Numbered from the stretch's first letter, positions 1 to 10,167 are shown. The stretch is DNA of 64,000 nucleotides from Streptomyces wedmorensis (GCF_000716445.1 NZ_JNWK01000049.1:25367-89366), one strand, 5' to 3'. Translations and numbers: made by a program. The notes: generated by a model not told the origin, from the sequence alone.

Positions 1-21
1 CCGCGGACCGCCCGCCGGCCC

Positions 22-1248
22 TCAGCCCCCGTCCGCCGCCTCCCCCAGGCGTCCGCCCCTGGCCAGCAGGGCCATGGCCGCCGCGCAGACCAGGCCCACG
101 GCACACAGGGCGAGCCAGGGGGCCGCGGACCAGCCGGTCACGTCGAGGAGGGCGCCCGTGCCCAGGTTGCCGAGGGTGATGCCGATTCCGCAGACGGTGT
201 TGTAGAGCCCGTAGTGGGTGGCCACCCAGCGCCCCCGGGAGAGGGCGACGACGGTGTCCATCTCGTACGGGTAGAGCACCGCGTTCGCGACGGCGAGGAC
301 GGCCGCGCACAGCAGCAGCGCGACCGCGCCGCGGCCCAGCGCCGCCGGCGCCAGGAAGGCGCCGCCCATCAGGGCGAGTCCGAGGACGAGACACCGCTCG
401 CGGGTCAGCCGGCGCCGGCACCAGGCCGTGATCCGCAGCTGCCCGGCGAGCGCGACCAGCGCCGAGACGACGAACAGCGCCGTCGTGAGCCCCGTGCCGT
501 CCGCCGCGAGCGGCAGCGCCAGGTAGACCTGGAAGGACAGGACGTACGAGCCGGTCATGGCGAGCGAGAAGAACCAGAACGTGCGGTGGGACAGGACCGT
601 GCGGAACTGCCCCCGCTCCCCCTCCTTCCGTGGCTCGTGCGAGGCCCGTACGGGAAGGTGCCGGAGCTGTACGAGGGTCAGGCCGGCGAACAGCACGGCC
701 GCCACCACGCACGTCAGCCGGAACGACACCCCCGTCAGGGCCACCCCGACGAGCGGCCCCAGCAGGATGCCCGCCTGGTAGTACACGTTGAAGAGCGCGA
801 ACGCCTCGACCCGCCGCTCCTCCCCGGCCTCCGCCGCGAGACAGGCCCGCACGGCAGGGTTGAACAGCGCTCCCGCGAGCCCGGTCGCGAGCGAGGCGGC
901 GATCAGCATCGGCAGCGACTGGGCGAAGGCGAGGGCCCCGAATCCGGCCGTCCGCAGCGCGCAGCCGGCCACGATGAGCGGCTTGAAGCCGAGCCGGTCG
1001 GCGAGCGCCCCGCCGACGAGGAACATGCCCTGCTGGGAGAGGTTCCGGGCGCCGAGGACGAGCCCGACCGCCCAGGCGGCCATCCCGAGCCCGTCCGCGA
1101 GGTGCGCGGCCAGGTACGGCATCAGCATGTAGAAGCCGAGGTTGATGGTGAGCTGGTTGAGGAAGAGGAGCCGTACGGCCGGCTCGAAGGTACGGCTCTG
1201 CCGCCAGACGCCCCCCTTGGCGGGAGCGGTCGTGTTCGCGGTGGTCAC
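22..1248 (-). CDS. MFS transporter, GTG start
   Basis: A 408-residue integral membrane protein of the major facilitator superfamily, probably with 12 transmembrane helices. Hydrophobic segments run from [20 protein letters not shown] near the N-terminus to the C-terminal [19 protein letters not shown]. The loop [15 protein letters not shown] after the second helix matches the MFS loop 2-3 signature (G-x-L-x-D-R-x-G). The start is a GTG at 1246-1248 whose GTGA overlaps the stop of the upstream cysteine-synthase-like gene, so the two are translationally coupled. The substrate cannot be read from sequence; the coupling suggests export of the enzyme product or a related amino acid, which is inference. 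Confidence 0.88.
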   Translation of the reverse strand: MTTANTTAPAKGGVWRQSRTFEPAVRLLFLNQLTINLGFYMLMPYLAAHLADGLGMAAWAVGLVLGARNLSQQGMFLVGGALADRLGFKPLIVAGCALRTAGFGALAFAQSLPMLIAASLATGLAGALFNPAVRACLAAEAGEERRVEAFALFNVYYQAGILLGPLVGVALTGVSFRLTCVVAAVLFAGLTLVQLRHLPVRASHEPRKEGERGQFRTVLSHRTFWFFSLAMTGSYVLSFQVYLALPLAADGTGLTTALFVVSALVALAGQLRITAWCRRRLTRERCLVLGLALMGGAFLAPAALGRGAVALLLCAAVLAVANAVLYPYEMDTVVALSRGRWVATHYGLYNTVCGIGITLGNLGTGALLDVTGWSAAPWLALCAVGLVCAAAMALLARGGRLGEAADGG

Positions 1249-2267
1249 CGGACGCGCTCCAGCACCTTGCGGGTCCAGCCGTCCACCCGCGCCCCGGCCT
1301 CGTACGCGACGGGGTCCTCGCGCACCGGCCCGTCGAGGAGGCCGTGCGCCGCGCAGAAGTCGTCGTTGAAGACGGTGTCGAAGTACCGCTGCGGCCCGTC
1401 GGGGAAGACCGCCGCGATCCGGGTCCCGCGCGGCCGGGTCCGGGCCAGCCATCCGGCGACCAGCGCGACCGCGCCCACGCTCCAGCCGCCCGTCGCGAAC
1501 TGCCGCGAGGCCAGCCGGCGGGCCGCCCGTACCGCCTCGGCCGGGGCCACCCAGTGGATCTCGTCGAAGGCACCGTGGTCCACGTTGCCGGGATGGATCG
1601 ACGAGCCGAGGCCGCGCATCAGCCGGTTCCCGGCCGGCAGGCCGAAGACGGTGGAGTCCACGGAGTCCACGCCGACCAGTTCGAGGGCGGGACTGCCGCC
1701 GGCGCGCAGCGCCCGGGAGATCCCCGCCGAGTGGCCGCCGGTGCCGACCGCGCACACGAGCACGTCGATCCGGTCGAGCTGCCCGGACAGCTCGGCCGCC
1801 AGCCCGGCGTACGCGTCGGGGTTGTCGGGGTTCCCGTACTGGTTCGGCCACCAGGAACCGTCCAGGCTCGTCAGCAGCTCGGCGACCCGGTCCATCCGGG
1901 CCTGCTGCCAGCCGCCGCACGGGCTCGGCTCGGGCACGACGTGCACCCGGGCGCCGTGGGCGACGAGCATCCGCTCGACGATCGGTTCGAGGCCGGGGTC
2001 GGTGACCACGTGCACGGGATGGCCGTGGAGCACGCCCGCGAGGGCGAGGCCGAGACCGAGGGTCCCGGAGGTCGACTCGACGATCGGGGCGCCGGGGCGC
2101 AGCTCGCCCCGGCGGCGGGCCTCCTCGACCATGTAGAGGGCGGCCCGGTCCTTGATGCCGCCGAAGTTGAAGCCTTCGAGCTTGGCCCAGTAGCCGTCGT
2201 CCGTCCACAGGACGGGGGTGTTGCCGACGGTCTGCCCCTGGACGGGCAGCGTCAGTGGTGCGCTCAT
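1245..2267 (-). CDS. PLP-dependent cysteine synthase family protein
   Basis: A 340-residue fold-type II PLP enzyme of the cysteine synthase / cystathionine beta-synthase family. Visible marks are GNTP (15-18), the Schiff-base lysine in GGIKDR (about K39), the substrate loop STSGT (65-69) and the phosphate-binding loop GTGGH (175-179). Family members replace a beta or gamma substituent of serine derivatives, as in O-acetylserine plus sulfide to cysteine. The C-terminal half is longer and less conserved than in housekeeping CysK. The gene overlaps the downstream MFS gene by four bases and lies 64 bp after a small secreted-protein gene, so the three probably form one operon. It may be a secondary-metabolite enzyme of the SbnA type rather than a housekeeping CysK; the substrate is unknown. 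Confidence 0.88.
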   Translation of the reverse strand: MSAPLTLPVQGQTVGNTPVLWTDDGYWAKLEGFNFGGIKDRAALYMVEEARRRGELRPGAPIVESTSGTLGLGLALAGVLHGHPVHVVTDPGLEPIVERMLVAHGARVHVVPEPSPCGGWQQARMDRVAELLTSLDGSWWPNQYGNPDNPDAYAGLAAELSGQLDRIDVLVCAVGTGGHSAGISRALRAGGSPALELVGVDSVDSTVFGLPAGNRLMRGLGSSIHPGNVDHGAFDEIHWVAPAEAVRAARRLASRQFATGGWSVGAVALVAGWLARTRPRGTRIAAVFPDGPQRYFDTVFNDDFCAAHGLLDGPVREDPVAYEAGARVDGWTRKVLERVR

Positions 2268-2331
2268 GGGAAGTACGTCCTTGAGGTGGGTACGCGAAAG
2301 GGAACCTGGTCACGCGAGGGCGAGACCCGGT

Positions 2332-2709
2332 TCAGTTCCGGTCCACTCCGAGGGCGATCAGCAGACGGCCCGGCTCGGGCCCCGGTCCCGCCCGGCCCCG
2401 GACGCAGCGCGCGCGGGGATCGGTGCGGAAGTCCGCTTCGTACGACTGGGATACGGCTCCGCCGGCGTCCGGCGCCGCGAGCTGCGAGGCCGCGGCCTGC
2501 GCGGGGAGGTGGGCGTCGAAGGACCACGCGTCCCCGGACCGCTCACAGCCGTGCGGCTGCGCGGGTGCGGAGACGGCCACCGTGCCCGCGGACGGCAGCA
2601 CGTGCCCGTGGGGGCCGTGGCAGACGCTCACGAGCAGGGCGAGGAGCGCGAGCAGCACGAGCACGGCGGGCGCCCGCCGGCTCACATCGCTCACGCGCTG
2701 GTCACTCAT
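2332..2709 (-). CDS. small exported or membrane-anchored hypothetical protein
   Basis: 125 residues. One N-terminal hydrophobic segment (APAVLVLLALLALLVSV, about 13-30) is followed by a short histidine-containing stretch (CHGPHGHVLP). The rest is hydrophilic with two further cysteines, which suggests a signal anchor and an extracytoplasmic tail. I recognise no domain. The position just upstream of the cysteine-synthase-like gene on the same strand suggests co-transcription. The ATG at 2707-2709 is the first plausible start. A His/Cys-rich exposed part next to a cysteine-type enzyme could suggest metal handling, but that is speculation. Confidence 0.65.
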   Translation of the reverse strand: MSDQRVSDVSRRAPAVLVLLALLALLVSVCHGPHGHVLPSAGTVAVSAPAQPHGCERSGDAWSFDAHLPAQAAASQLAAPDAGGAVSQSYEADFRTDPRARCVRGRAGPGPEPGRLLIALGVDRN

Positions 2710-2796
2710 GGTGCGCGCGAGACTACGGTGGGGTGCGGCGCGCCCGCAAAGAGGCAGGCGGGCTTTTGGCCACCGTTTACTTCAGGCAGGCGATCA

Positions 2797-3537
2797 CTAA
2801 AGGTTCCGCTCCGCGTAGATCTCCATCGCGTCGCGGACCAGGATCGCGGTGCCCTCACCGTGCTTGTCGTAGTTCGCGGTGAAGCGCGGGTCGTCGACGT
2901 ACATTCGGCCGAGTCCGATCACGTACTCCTTGCTCGGCGTCGTGGTCGTCGACAGCCAGGCGACCTGGCGCCGCGCGATGTCCTGCACCTCGTCGCTGCC
3001 GGCGGCCAGGCCGTCCCGGGCCGCCTGCCCGAAGTCGCGGGCGATGCCGGCCTGTTCGTCCATGAAGGCCTTCTTCCGGCCGGCGTCGAGCGAGCGCCAC
3101 CAGCGGTCGCCCTTCTCGTACGCCTCGCGACCCCAGCGCTCGGTCACCTCCTTCTCGTGCACCGTGTGGTCGAAGCCGTCGAACACTTCATCGGCCATGA
3201 GTTCTTCTCCCTTCTCGGTCTTGTGGAGAGTGGTCCGCACCGACGCGATCTGGCGTCCGATGCGCTCGCGCTCCTGCTCCAGGAGCGCGAGGTGGGTCCG
3301 CAGGGCGGCGGACGTGTCCCGCTGCCCTTCGAGGACCTCCGCGATGGCGGGCAGCGAGAGCCCCAGCTCGCGCAGCAGCAGGATGCGCTGGAGCCGTACC
3401 AGCGCCGCCTGGTCGTAGTACCGGTAACCGTTCGCGCCGATCCGGCTCGGCTCCAGCAGTCCGCGCTCCCCGTAGTGGCGGAGGGTGCGGCTGGTGGTGC
3501 CGGCCTTCTTGGCGACCTCTTGGATCGACCACTCCAT
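2797..3537 (-). CDS. MerR-family regulator with TipAS-like C-terminal domain
   Basis: 246 residues. An N-terminal MerR winged helix-turn-helix (1-70: SIQEVAKKAGTTSRTLRHY, then GYRYYDQAAL) leads into a dimerising coiled coil (about 75-110) and a TipAS-type ligand domain (about 115-246, with RWWRSLDAGRK and DPRFTANYDKHGEG). This is the TipAL/MtaN/SkgA class, which binds thiopeptides or other drugs and untwists a promoter with a long spacer. An internal ATG at 3196-3198 (M114) has its own Shine-Dalgarno AAGGGAGAAG, so the free 133-residue ligand domain may also be made, as known for S. lividans tipA. The protein has no cysteine at all, so it cannot form the covalent thiopeptide adduct described for TipA. 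It sits downstream of its own MerR-type promoter. Confidence 0.9.
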   Translation of the reverse strand: MEWSIQEVAKKAGTTSRTLRHYGERGLLEPSRIGANGYRYYDQAALVRLQRILLLRELGLSLPAIAEVLEGQRDTSAALRTHLALLEQERERIGRQIASVRTTLHKTEKGEELMADEVFDGFDHTVHEKEVTERWGREAYEKGDRWWRSLDAGRKKAFMDEQAGIARDFGQAARDGLAAGSDEVQDIARRQVAWLSTTTTPSKEYVIGLGRMYVDDPRFTANYDKHGEGTAILVRDAMEIYAERNL

Positions 3538-3544
3538 GCCGAGA

Positions 3545-3576
3545 ACGCTAGATCTTGACGTTGCGGCAAGGTCAAG
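3545..3576 (-). promoter_or_regulatory. MerR-type promoter/operator, 19-bp spacer, probably leaderless
   Basis: Reading on the minus strand, a -35 TTGACC (3575-3570) and a -10 TAGCGT (3550-3545) are separated by exactly 19 bp, the overlong spacing typical of MerR-activated promoters. Imperfect dyad symmetry with CTTGAC/GTCAAG arms spans 3554-3576 and fills the spacer. The -10 ends 7 nt before the ATG, so transcription should begin at or next to the start codon and give a leaderless mRNA. Autoregulation is inferred from the family. Confidence 0.8.
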
Positions 3577-3605
3577 CCGAATCTCGGCGACACGCGCGCA
3601 TACGA

Positions 3606-3639
3606 CGAAGACCCGGATCCAGAAGGATCCGGGTCTTCG
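3606..3639. terminator. hairpin between fMet tRNA and merR
   Basis: A perfect 15-bp stem (arms begin CGAAGACCCGGATCC) with loop AGAA. It lies 3' of the initiator tRNA on the minus strand and upstream of the merR promoter, so it should end tRNA transcription and insulate the regulator. Confidence 0.8.
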
Positions 3640-3650
3640 TTGCTACTGAG

Positions 3651-3724
3651 TAGCGGGGACAGGATTTGAACCTGCGACCTCTGGGTTATGAGCCCAGCGA
3701 GCTACCGAGCTGCTCCACCCCGCG
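3651..3724 (-). tRNA. tRNA-fMet (CAT), initiator
   Basis: A 74-nt cloverleaf with anticodon CAT. Initiator marks are an unpaired 1:72 position (C1 opposite U72) and three consecutive G-C pairs in the anticodon stem (GGG opposite CCC around CTCATAA). The 3' CCA is not encoded. This is the initiator rather than the elongator Met tRNA. Confidence 0.95.
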
Positions 3725-3777
3725 TCGGTAAACACGACTGTACGCCATGGCCGGGGCGATCACGAAATCGGTTTTCG

Positions 3778-4272
3778 TCAGCACCCGCAGTCGTCGGAGT
3801 CGACCGGCGCCGTCAGGGGGTCCGCGGCCTTCTCCGCGGGGCCCTCCCAGGTCTCGTACGCGAAGCCCTCGCGCACCCAGTACTCGAAGCCGCCGAGCAT
3901 CTCCTTGACCTGGAAGCCCAGCTCGGCGAGGGCCAGCGCGGCGCGGGTGGCGCCGTTGCAGCCGGGGCCCCAGCAGTACGTGACGACCGGCACCGACCTG
4001 TCGAGCAGCTGCTCGGCCTGCTCGGGGATGAGCGCGGTCGGCAGGTGGACCGCGCCGGGGACGTGCCCCTGGTCCCAGGAGGCCGTCGAGCGCGAGTCGA
4101 TCACGACGAAGCCCGGGTCGGCGCCCTCGGCGGCCGCGGTCGCCAGCGCGGAGGCCACGTCCGAGACGTCGGCGTGGAACGCCAGGCTCGCGGAGAAGTA
4201 CGCGGCCGCGGCCGCGGGGGAGGCCGGCGGGGTCCGGAGAACGGGGTTGACCTGCGTCGCTGTCGTCGTCAT
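3778..4272 (-). CDS. rhodanese-like domain protein
   Basis: 164 residues with a single rhodanese (sulfurtransferase-like) fold. The segment FVVIDSRSTASWDQGHVPGA is the typical first half. The active-site loop TYCWGPGCNGATRAA carries the catalytic cysteine near residue 116. The C-terminus ends in DDCGC, two further cysteines that could take part in relay or metal binding. The start is set at ATG 4270-4272 (MTTTATQ); an upstream in-frame ATG at 4320 would add 16 residues without a clear ribosome site. It is divergent from the sigma factor gene. A role in sulfur transfer or persulfide handling is known for the family; the partner is not evident. Confidence 0.87.
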   Translation of the reverse strand: MTTTATQVNPVLRTPPASPAAAAAYFSASLAFHADVSDVASALATAAAEGADPGFVVIDSRSTASWDQGHVPGAVHLPTALIPEQAEQLLDRSVPVVTYCWGPGCNGATRAALALAELGFQVKEMLGGFEYWVREGFAYETWEGPAEKAADPLTAPVDSDDCGC

Positions 4273-4487
4273 GGTGATCAATCTACGGACGATGATCATC
4301 GAGCTGAAGGAGGGATTCACGGTGCTGGAAGGCTTAGACCGGGGAATCCCGGGCGTTCACCGCCAGGCGGCGGGGATCTCACGTGTCGGAACGACACTCC
4401 CCGCCCCGACCCCCTCGGCTCGTGTCACATGGGCAGCGTTTCCTCCGTCATGACGGCATGACGGGACGCGAAGGGGGAGATCGACGA

Positions 4488-5429
4488 GTGGACGCCGAGA
4501 AGGAACGTGCCGACCTGGAGTTCCCGGCCGAGAACGGCGACAAGGAACTCCTGGCCCGGCGCTTCGAGGCCGACCGGAACCACCTGCGGGCAGTGGCCTA
4601 CCGGATGCTGGGATCACTCAGCGAGGCCGAGGACGCCGTCCAGGAAGCCTGGCTCAAGCTGAGCCGCGCCGACGTCAGCGCGGTGGAGAACCTCAGCGGC
4701 TGGCTGACCACGGTCGTCGGCCGCGTCTGTCTGGACATGCTGCGCTCGCGCTCCTCGCGCCGCGAGGACCCACTGGAGTACTACCTCCCCGACCCGGTGG
4801 TCCGGGTCGCGGACACCACCGACCCGGAGCACGCCGCCGAACTCACCGAGACGGTCGGCCTCGCCCTCCTCGTCGTCCTGGAGACGCTGTCGCCGGCCGA
4901 ACGGCTCGCGTTCGTCCTGCACGACATGTTCGCCGTCTCCTTCGACGAGATCGCCCGGATCGTGGACCGCACGCCGGCCGCGACCCGGCAGCTCGCCAGC
5001 CGCGCCCGCCGCCGGGTGCAGGACGCCACCCCCGCCCCGGGCCCCGACCCCCGGCGCCAGCGGGAGATCGCCGACGCCTTCCTCGCCGCCGCGAACGGCG
5101 GCGACTTCGAGGGCCTCCTCGCCGTCCTCGACCCGGACGTGGTGCTGCGCGCGGACGGCGGCCGCGTCCTCGCGGGCGCGTCCAAGCTGGTGCGGGGCGC
5201 CGAGGCCGTCATCTCGCAGGCCCTCATGTACGCCAAGTTCCGGCAGGCGTCGCTGCCGGTCGTGGTCAACGGCGCGCCCGCGTTCCTGTCCGTCGTGAAG
5301 GGACGCCCGGCCGCGCTCATGTCCTTCACCATCGCCGGAGACCGGATCGTCGGGCTCCAGGTCCTCGCGGACCTGGAACGCCTCGCCGCCCTCGGCTTCA
5401 CGAAGGAGGAGCTGGCCCGGGCCGCGTAG
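4488..5429 (+). CDS. ECF41-type RNA polymerase sigma factor with SnoaL-like C-terminal domain
   Basis: 313 residues from a GTG at 4488-4490 preceded by GGGGGAG with 8-nt spacing; an ATG at 4458 in the same frame lacks such a site. Sigma region 2 (AYRMLGSLSEAEDAVQEAWLK and WLTTVVGRVCLDMLRSR) and region 4 (LSPAERLAFVLHDMFAVSFDEIA, then TPAATRQLASRARRR) are clear. From about residue 200 a SnoaL/NTF2-like domain follows (RQREIADAFLAAANGGDFE), the mark of the ECF41/SigJ group, in which this extension tunes sigma activity in place of a separate anti-sigma factor. The usual DGGGK motif appears here as DGGR. ECF41 genes normally neighbour a carboxymuconolactone-decarboxylase/oxidoreductase/epimerase target gene; none is seen in this window. 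Confidence 0.92.
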   Translation: MDAEKERADLEFPAENGDKELLARRFEADRNHLRAVAYRMLGSLSEAEDAVQEAWLKLSRADVSAVENLSGWLTTVVGRVCLDMLRSRSSRREDPLEYYLPDPVVRVADTTDPEHAAELTETVGLALLVVLETLSPAERLAFVLHDMFAVSFDEIARIVDRTPAATRQLASRARRRVQDATPAPGPDPRRQREIADAFLAAANGGDFEGLLAVLDPDVVLRADGGRVLAGASKLVRGAEAVISQALMYAKFRQASLPVVVNGAPAFLSVVKGRPAALMSFTIAGDRIVGLQVLADLERLAALGFTKEELARAA

Positions 5430-5516
5430 GCCGTTCCTTTCGGACGCCGCGAGCCCGGCAGGATCCGGAAGAGACGGCCTGGGGCCCGCGGGCGGCCGCG
5501 GTCTCGTGACGGCGGC

Positions 5517-6097
5517 TCACTTCCCCCTGGCGGCCGACCAGGACGCCTCGACCGTCAGGGCGACGGCCGCGCTCACGACGCCGAGGACCGCCCCGGCGGC
5601 GACGTCGCCGGGGTAGTGGACCCCGGTGTGCACCCGGGAGTAGCCCACGGCCCCCGCGAGGACCCCGAGGGGCGCCGCGGCGACCGGCAGGACCACACCG
5701 ACGGCGGTGGCGAAGGCCACCGCCGACGCGGTGTGCCCGGACGGGAACGACGCCGAGTCGGGCATGCGGACATGGCGGGCCACCTCCACCCGGGCGGCCT
5801 CCCGGTCCGGCCTCGCCCTGCGGACCAGCCGCTTGCCCAGCAGATTGGCCGAGGCCGAGGCCACGGCGATCGCCCCGACCCCGGCGAGCGCCGCCTTGCG
5901 CGGCCGGCCCGGCACCAGGGCGAGCGCGGCCGCCACCGTGAACGAGATCTTCGAGTGGTCGGCCGTCCTGGACAGCCGGCGCAGCCTCACGTCGAGCGTG
6001 GGCGTGGGCGTCGCTGCCACGGCGGCGTACACGGCACCGTCGACCGCGCGCAGGTCCCGGAGGATGTCCTGGAGCGGGCCGGTCTTCGTCGTCGTGG

Positions 6098-6101
<4 letters not shown>
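5517..6101 (-). CDS. PAP2-superfamily membrane phosphatase
   Basis: 194 residues. All three motifs of the type 2 phosphatidic acid phosphatase family are present: RLVRRARPDR (motif 1, K/R-x6-RP type), SFPSGHTAS (motif 2, with the catalytic histidine) and SRVHTGVHYPGD (motif 3, with the nucleophilic histidine). Several hydrophobic segments (AALALVPG, AVGVVLPVAAAPLGVLAGAVGY, VAAGAVLGVVSAAVALTV) indicate a membrane enzyme. It overlaps the upstream diacylglycerol-kinase-like gene by four bases (ATGA). The family removes phosphate from phosphatidate, diacylglycerol pyrophosphate or polyprenyl pyrophosphates; coupling to a lipid kinase suggests a kinase/phosphatase pair acting on one lipid pool. 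Confidence 0.92.
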
Positions 6102-7627
<1,526 letters not shown>

Positions 7628-7782
7628 GGTCCAGACTCACCCACGCTGCCTCACCTCGCGCCCCGGAAGGACCCGTTCGCAGGAAAAAGATCTTCGAGAG
7701 GGCGATGATTTCCGGGCGGCGCCGCCGTCTTCACCGGCGTATCCCCCAGCGAAGCGACCGACGAACACACAGGAGCGGGTCC

Positions 7783-8373
7783 ATGCGCATCGTCATCACC
7801 GAGTTCATGAGCCTCGACGGCGTCGTCCAGGCCCCCGGCGGCCCCAAGGAGGACACCGACGGCGGATTCGCCAACGGCGGCTGGACCGGCCCCTTCTTCG
7901 ACCCGGAGGTCGTCGGCGGCGCCTTCGCCGAGGCCACCGAGCGGGCCGAGGCGCTGCTCTTCGGCCGCCGCACGTGGCAGACGATGGCCGGCGCCTGGCC
8001 GGCGCGGGCCGGCGACCCCTTCGCCGACCGCATGAACGCGATCCCGAAGTACGTCGTCTCCCAGACCCTCGGCGAGGCCGACCTCACCTGGAACAACACC
8101 ACGCTCATCCCCGGCGACAAGGCCCTCGCCCGCCTCCGCGAACTCCACCAGGCCCCCGGCGGGGACCTCCTCGTCATGGGCAGCCCGTCCCTCGTCCGCA
8201 CGCTCCTCGCCGAGGACCTCGCCGACGAACTCCGCCTCATCGTCATGCCGGTGCTCCTCGGCGGCGGCAAGTCGCTGTTCCCCACGGACGGCGCCATGCG
8301 CACCCTCGAACTCGTCTCCACCGTCACCAGCCCCCTGGGCGTCAACGTCTGCACCTACCGCCGCCCGGAGTGA
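7783..8373 (+). CDS. dihydrofolate reductase family protein (RibD C-terminal fold)
   Basis: 196 residues. The start MRIVITEFMSLDGVVQAPGG is typical of the YyaP/YwjB group of RibD-C/DHFR-fold proteins. Further marks are LLFGRRTWQTM, the NADPH-binding stretch LLVMGSPSLVRTLL and LRLIVMPVLLGGGKSLF. The ATG at 7783 follows AGGAGCGGGTCC. These proteins probably bind NADPH and act as small reductases, but most are uncharacterised. The gene stands alone between the lipid kinase (opposite strand) and its own terminator. Confidence 0.9.
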   Translation: MRIVITEFMSLDGVVQAPGGPKEDTDGGFANGGWTGPFFDPEVVGGAFAEATERAEALLFGRRTWQTMAGAWPARAGDPFADRMNAIPKYVVSQTLGEADLTWNNTTLIPGDKALARLRELHQAPGGDLLVMGSPSLVRTLLAEDLADELRLIVMPVLLGGGKSLFPTDGAMRTLELVSTVTSPLGVNVCTYRRPE

Positions 8374-8398
8374 GCCCGGCCCCTCCCCCGCGTACGAC

Positions 8399-8436
8399 GA
8401 AGCGCCCCGCCCGGTCGAGACCGTGCGGGGCGCTTC
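8399..8436 (+). terminator. terminator of the DHFR-family gene
   Basis: A 12-bp perfect stem with arms GAAGCGCCCCGC and GCGGGGCGCTTC around a loop that itself holds a smaller stem (CGGTC/GACCG). It lies 26 bp after the stop codon. Confidence 0.8.
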
Positions 8437-8439
8437 CGT

Positions 8440-8834
8440 GTGCGGGGACGGCTCGATGGCCCAAAGCGGCGCTGGACGGTTCCGCCACCCCTGGGGGGCT
8501 TCTCCCCGGCTCCCGCGCTCGGCATCGTAGGTGTCGCCGGGGGACGCCCCGGGCGACCTGACCGCCCAGCGCCCGTCCTGGCGCGTCACACCCCGCAGCA
8601 CAGCCTCATCCGGGACTGACCCACAAGGTCCGCCGAGCCCCGACCGCGGCTCCTCCCGGGACACCTCGCTCTCGCGCCGCACCGGGCGGCGCGTCTTGAG
8701 GACCGCTCGGAGCACGTCCGCATGAGCTGACGGCACCGCTCGTCGCACGGCTCCGCCGCGTCCGCACTCGGCTCTGTTCTCACCTTCCTTGGTCACCGCC
8801 TCGGCCCATCCATGCCTTTTTCAGGAGATTTGTC
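8440..8834. other. intergenic region upstream of the NlpC/P60-like gene
   Basis: About 395 bp with no gene I can support on either strand. Streptomyces cell-wall hydrolase genes often carry a ydaO (cyclic-di-AMP) riboswitch upstream, so I looked for its conserved segments and did not find them. The only clear element is the ribosome site AGGAG shortly before the ATG at 8835. Confidence 0.5.
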
Positions 8835-10154
8835 ATGAACTCGAAGCGTGTTCCGTCTCGTGCCCTTGCCCTCGCCCTCGCCGCCCTCACCGCCACGGGG
8901 CTGTCGCTGACCGTCGACGCGGCGGCTTACGCCTCGCCGCAGAAGGCGACCACGAAGGCCTCGACGGGGAAGAAGGCGGCCACGCCCGTCGGTACGAGCA
9001 CCACGTTCACCCCGACCGTCGCCGACCCGACCACGGCCACCGCCGAGGAACTCATCGCCGGCGCCGAGGCGGCCGGGCTACCGGCCCCGACGACCGCCCC
9101 GGGCACGGGCTTCGTCAAGCAGACCGACGGCTCGGACACGGCGCGGACCTTCCTCGCGCAGGCCGCCGCCGACGACTCCACCGCCGGCGGGGAGATCACC
9201 CGGGACGAGATCCTCGCCCGCGCCCAGAGCTGGATCGACCAGCAGGTCCCGTACAGCCAGACGGCCTACCACACCGACTCCAACGGCACGTACCGGCAGG
9301 ACTGTTCCGGATTCGTCTCGATGGCCTGGCACCTGAGCGTCGGTTCGAACAACAACTGGGGCGCGACCACCTGGACGCTCCCCAACTACGCCACCCGCCT
9401 GGGCAGCCTCGACGACCTCCTCCCCGGCGACATGATCGACAAGGAGGACCAGCACGTCGTCCTCTTCAAGGGGTGGACGGACAGCTCGCACACCACCGCG
9501 GTCATCATGGAAGAGGCCCGTCCCGGCACCAACGCCCGGCAGACCACGCTGTCCCGCTCCTACCTGACGGACAACGGCTTCCACCCCTACCGCTACGACA
9601 AGGTCATCGAGCGGCGCGTCAACACCACCCCCTCCCTGAACGGTGACGCGAACGCCGACATGGCGGTCCTGAGCACCGACGGCGACCTGGCGATACGGAA
9701 CAACATCGGCGCCGGCGACGGCTTCGGCACCAGCCAGACCGTCAGCCAGGGGTGGGCCAACTTCCTCGGCAACCCCGGACAGGGCCGCCTCTACTTCGCC
9801 GACGTCAACGGCGACGGGCTGAAGGACCTCGTCGTCCACTCGACCGACGGCGACGTCGCCATCCGTCTCAACCTCGGTGCCGGGGACGGCTTCGGCACCA
9901 GCAAGGTCGTCAGCCAGGGCTGGGCCAACTTCCTCGGCGGCGCCGGCAAGGGCCGTCTGTACTTCGCCGACGCCAACGGCGACGGCAACGCCGACATGCT
10001 GGTGCATCCGCCTCAACCTGAGCGCGGGCGACGGCTTCGGCACCAGCAAGACCGTCAGCCAGGGCTGGGCCAACTTCCTCGGCGGCGCCGGCAAGGGCCG
10101 TCTGTACTTCGCCGACGCCAACGGCGACGGCAACGCCGACATGCTGGTGCATGA
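8835..10154 (+). CDS. secreted NlpC/P60-like hydrolase with FG-GAP/VCBS repeats, frameshifted tail
   Basis: 439 residues as read. A signal peptide (1 to about 33) is followed by a linker and a cysteine hydrolase domain of NlpC/P60-CHAP type with the nucleophile in YRQDCSGFVSM (C157) and the histidine in LLPGDMIDKEDQHVVLF (H207), as in peptidoglycan-cleaving enzymes. From about residue 270 come 56-residue repeats carrying calcium-binding D-x-N-x-D-G-x-x-D loops. In the third repeat, at about 10005, some 23 bp present in the sister repeats are missing. Residues after about 391 are therefore read out of frame as an arginine-rich tail that ends at TGA 10152-10154. Frame +1 still encodes a normal repeat (IRLNLSAGDGFGTSKTVS). 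Restoring the frame gives no stop before the following terminator, so the true C-terminus is unclear. Start at ATG 8835 after AGGAG. Confidence 0.82.
   Translation: MNSKRVPSRALALALAALTATGLSLTVDAAAYASPQKATTKASTGKKAATPVGTSTTFTPTVADPTTATAEELIAGAEAAGLPAPTTAPGTGFVKQTDGSDTARTFLAQAAADDSTAGGEITRDEILARAQSWIDQQVPYSQTAYHTDSNGTYRQDCSGFVSMAWHLSVGSNNNWGATTWTLPNYATRLGSLDDLLPGDMIDKEDQHVVLFKGWTDSSHTTAVIMEEARPGTNARQTTLSRSYLTDNGFHPYRYDKVIERRVNTTPSLNGDANADMAVLSTDGDLAIRNNIGAGDGFGTSQTVSQGWANFLGNPGQGRLYFADVNGDGLKDLVVHSTDGDVAIRLNLGAGDGFGTSKVVSQGWANFLGGAGKGRLYFADANGDGNADMLVHPPQPERGRRLRHQQDRQPGLGQLPRRRRQGPSVLRRRQRRRQRRHAGA
9638..10146 (+). repeat. VCBS/FG-GAP coding repeats, 168-bp period
   Basis: About three tandem units of 168 bp, near-identical to each other and to the units at 11446-12286. 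The landmark WANFLG recurs once per unit. The third unit lacks 23 bp at about 10005-10006, where the join GTGCA/TCCGC replaces the longer sequence seen in the sister units. Confidence 0.85.
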
Positions 10155-10167
10155 TCCGGGCACCCTC

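Noticed and set aside
214..2136. Long plus-strand open frame of 640 codons
   Set aside because: It is antisense to the MFS and cysteine-synthase-like genes and consists of the low-complexity Arg/Pro/Gly text typical of out-of-frame GC-rich DNA.
8440..8834. Possible ydaO riboswitch upstream of the NlpC/P60-like gene
   Set aside because: Expected conserved segments were not found; context alone is not enough.
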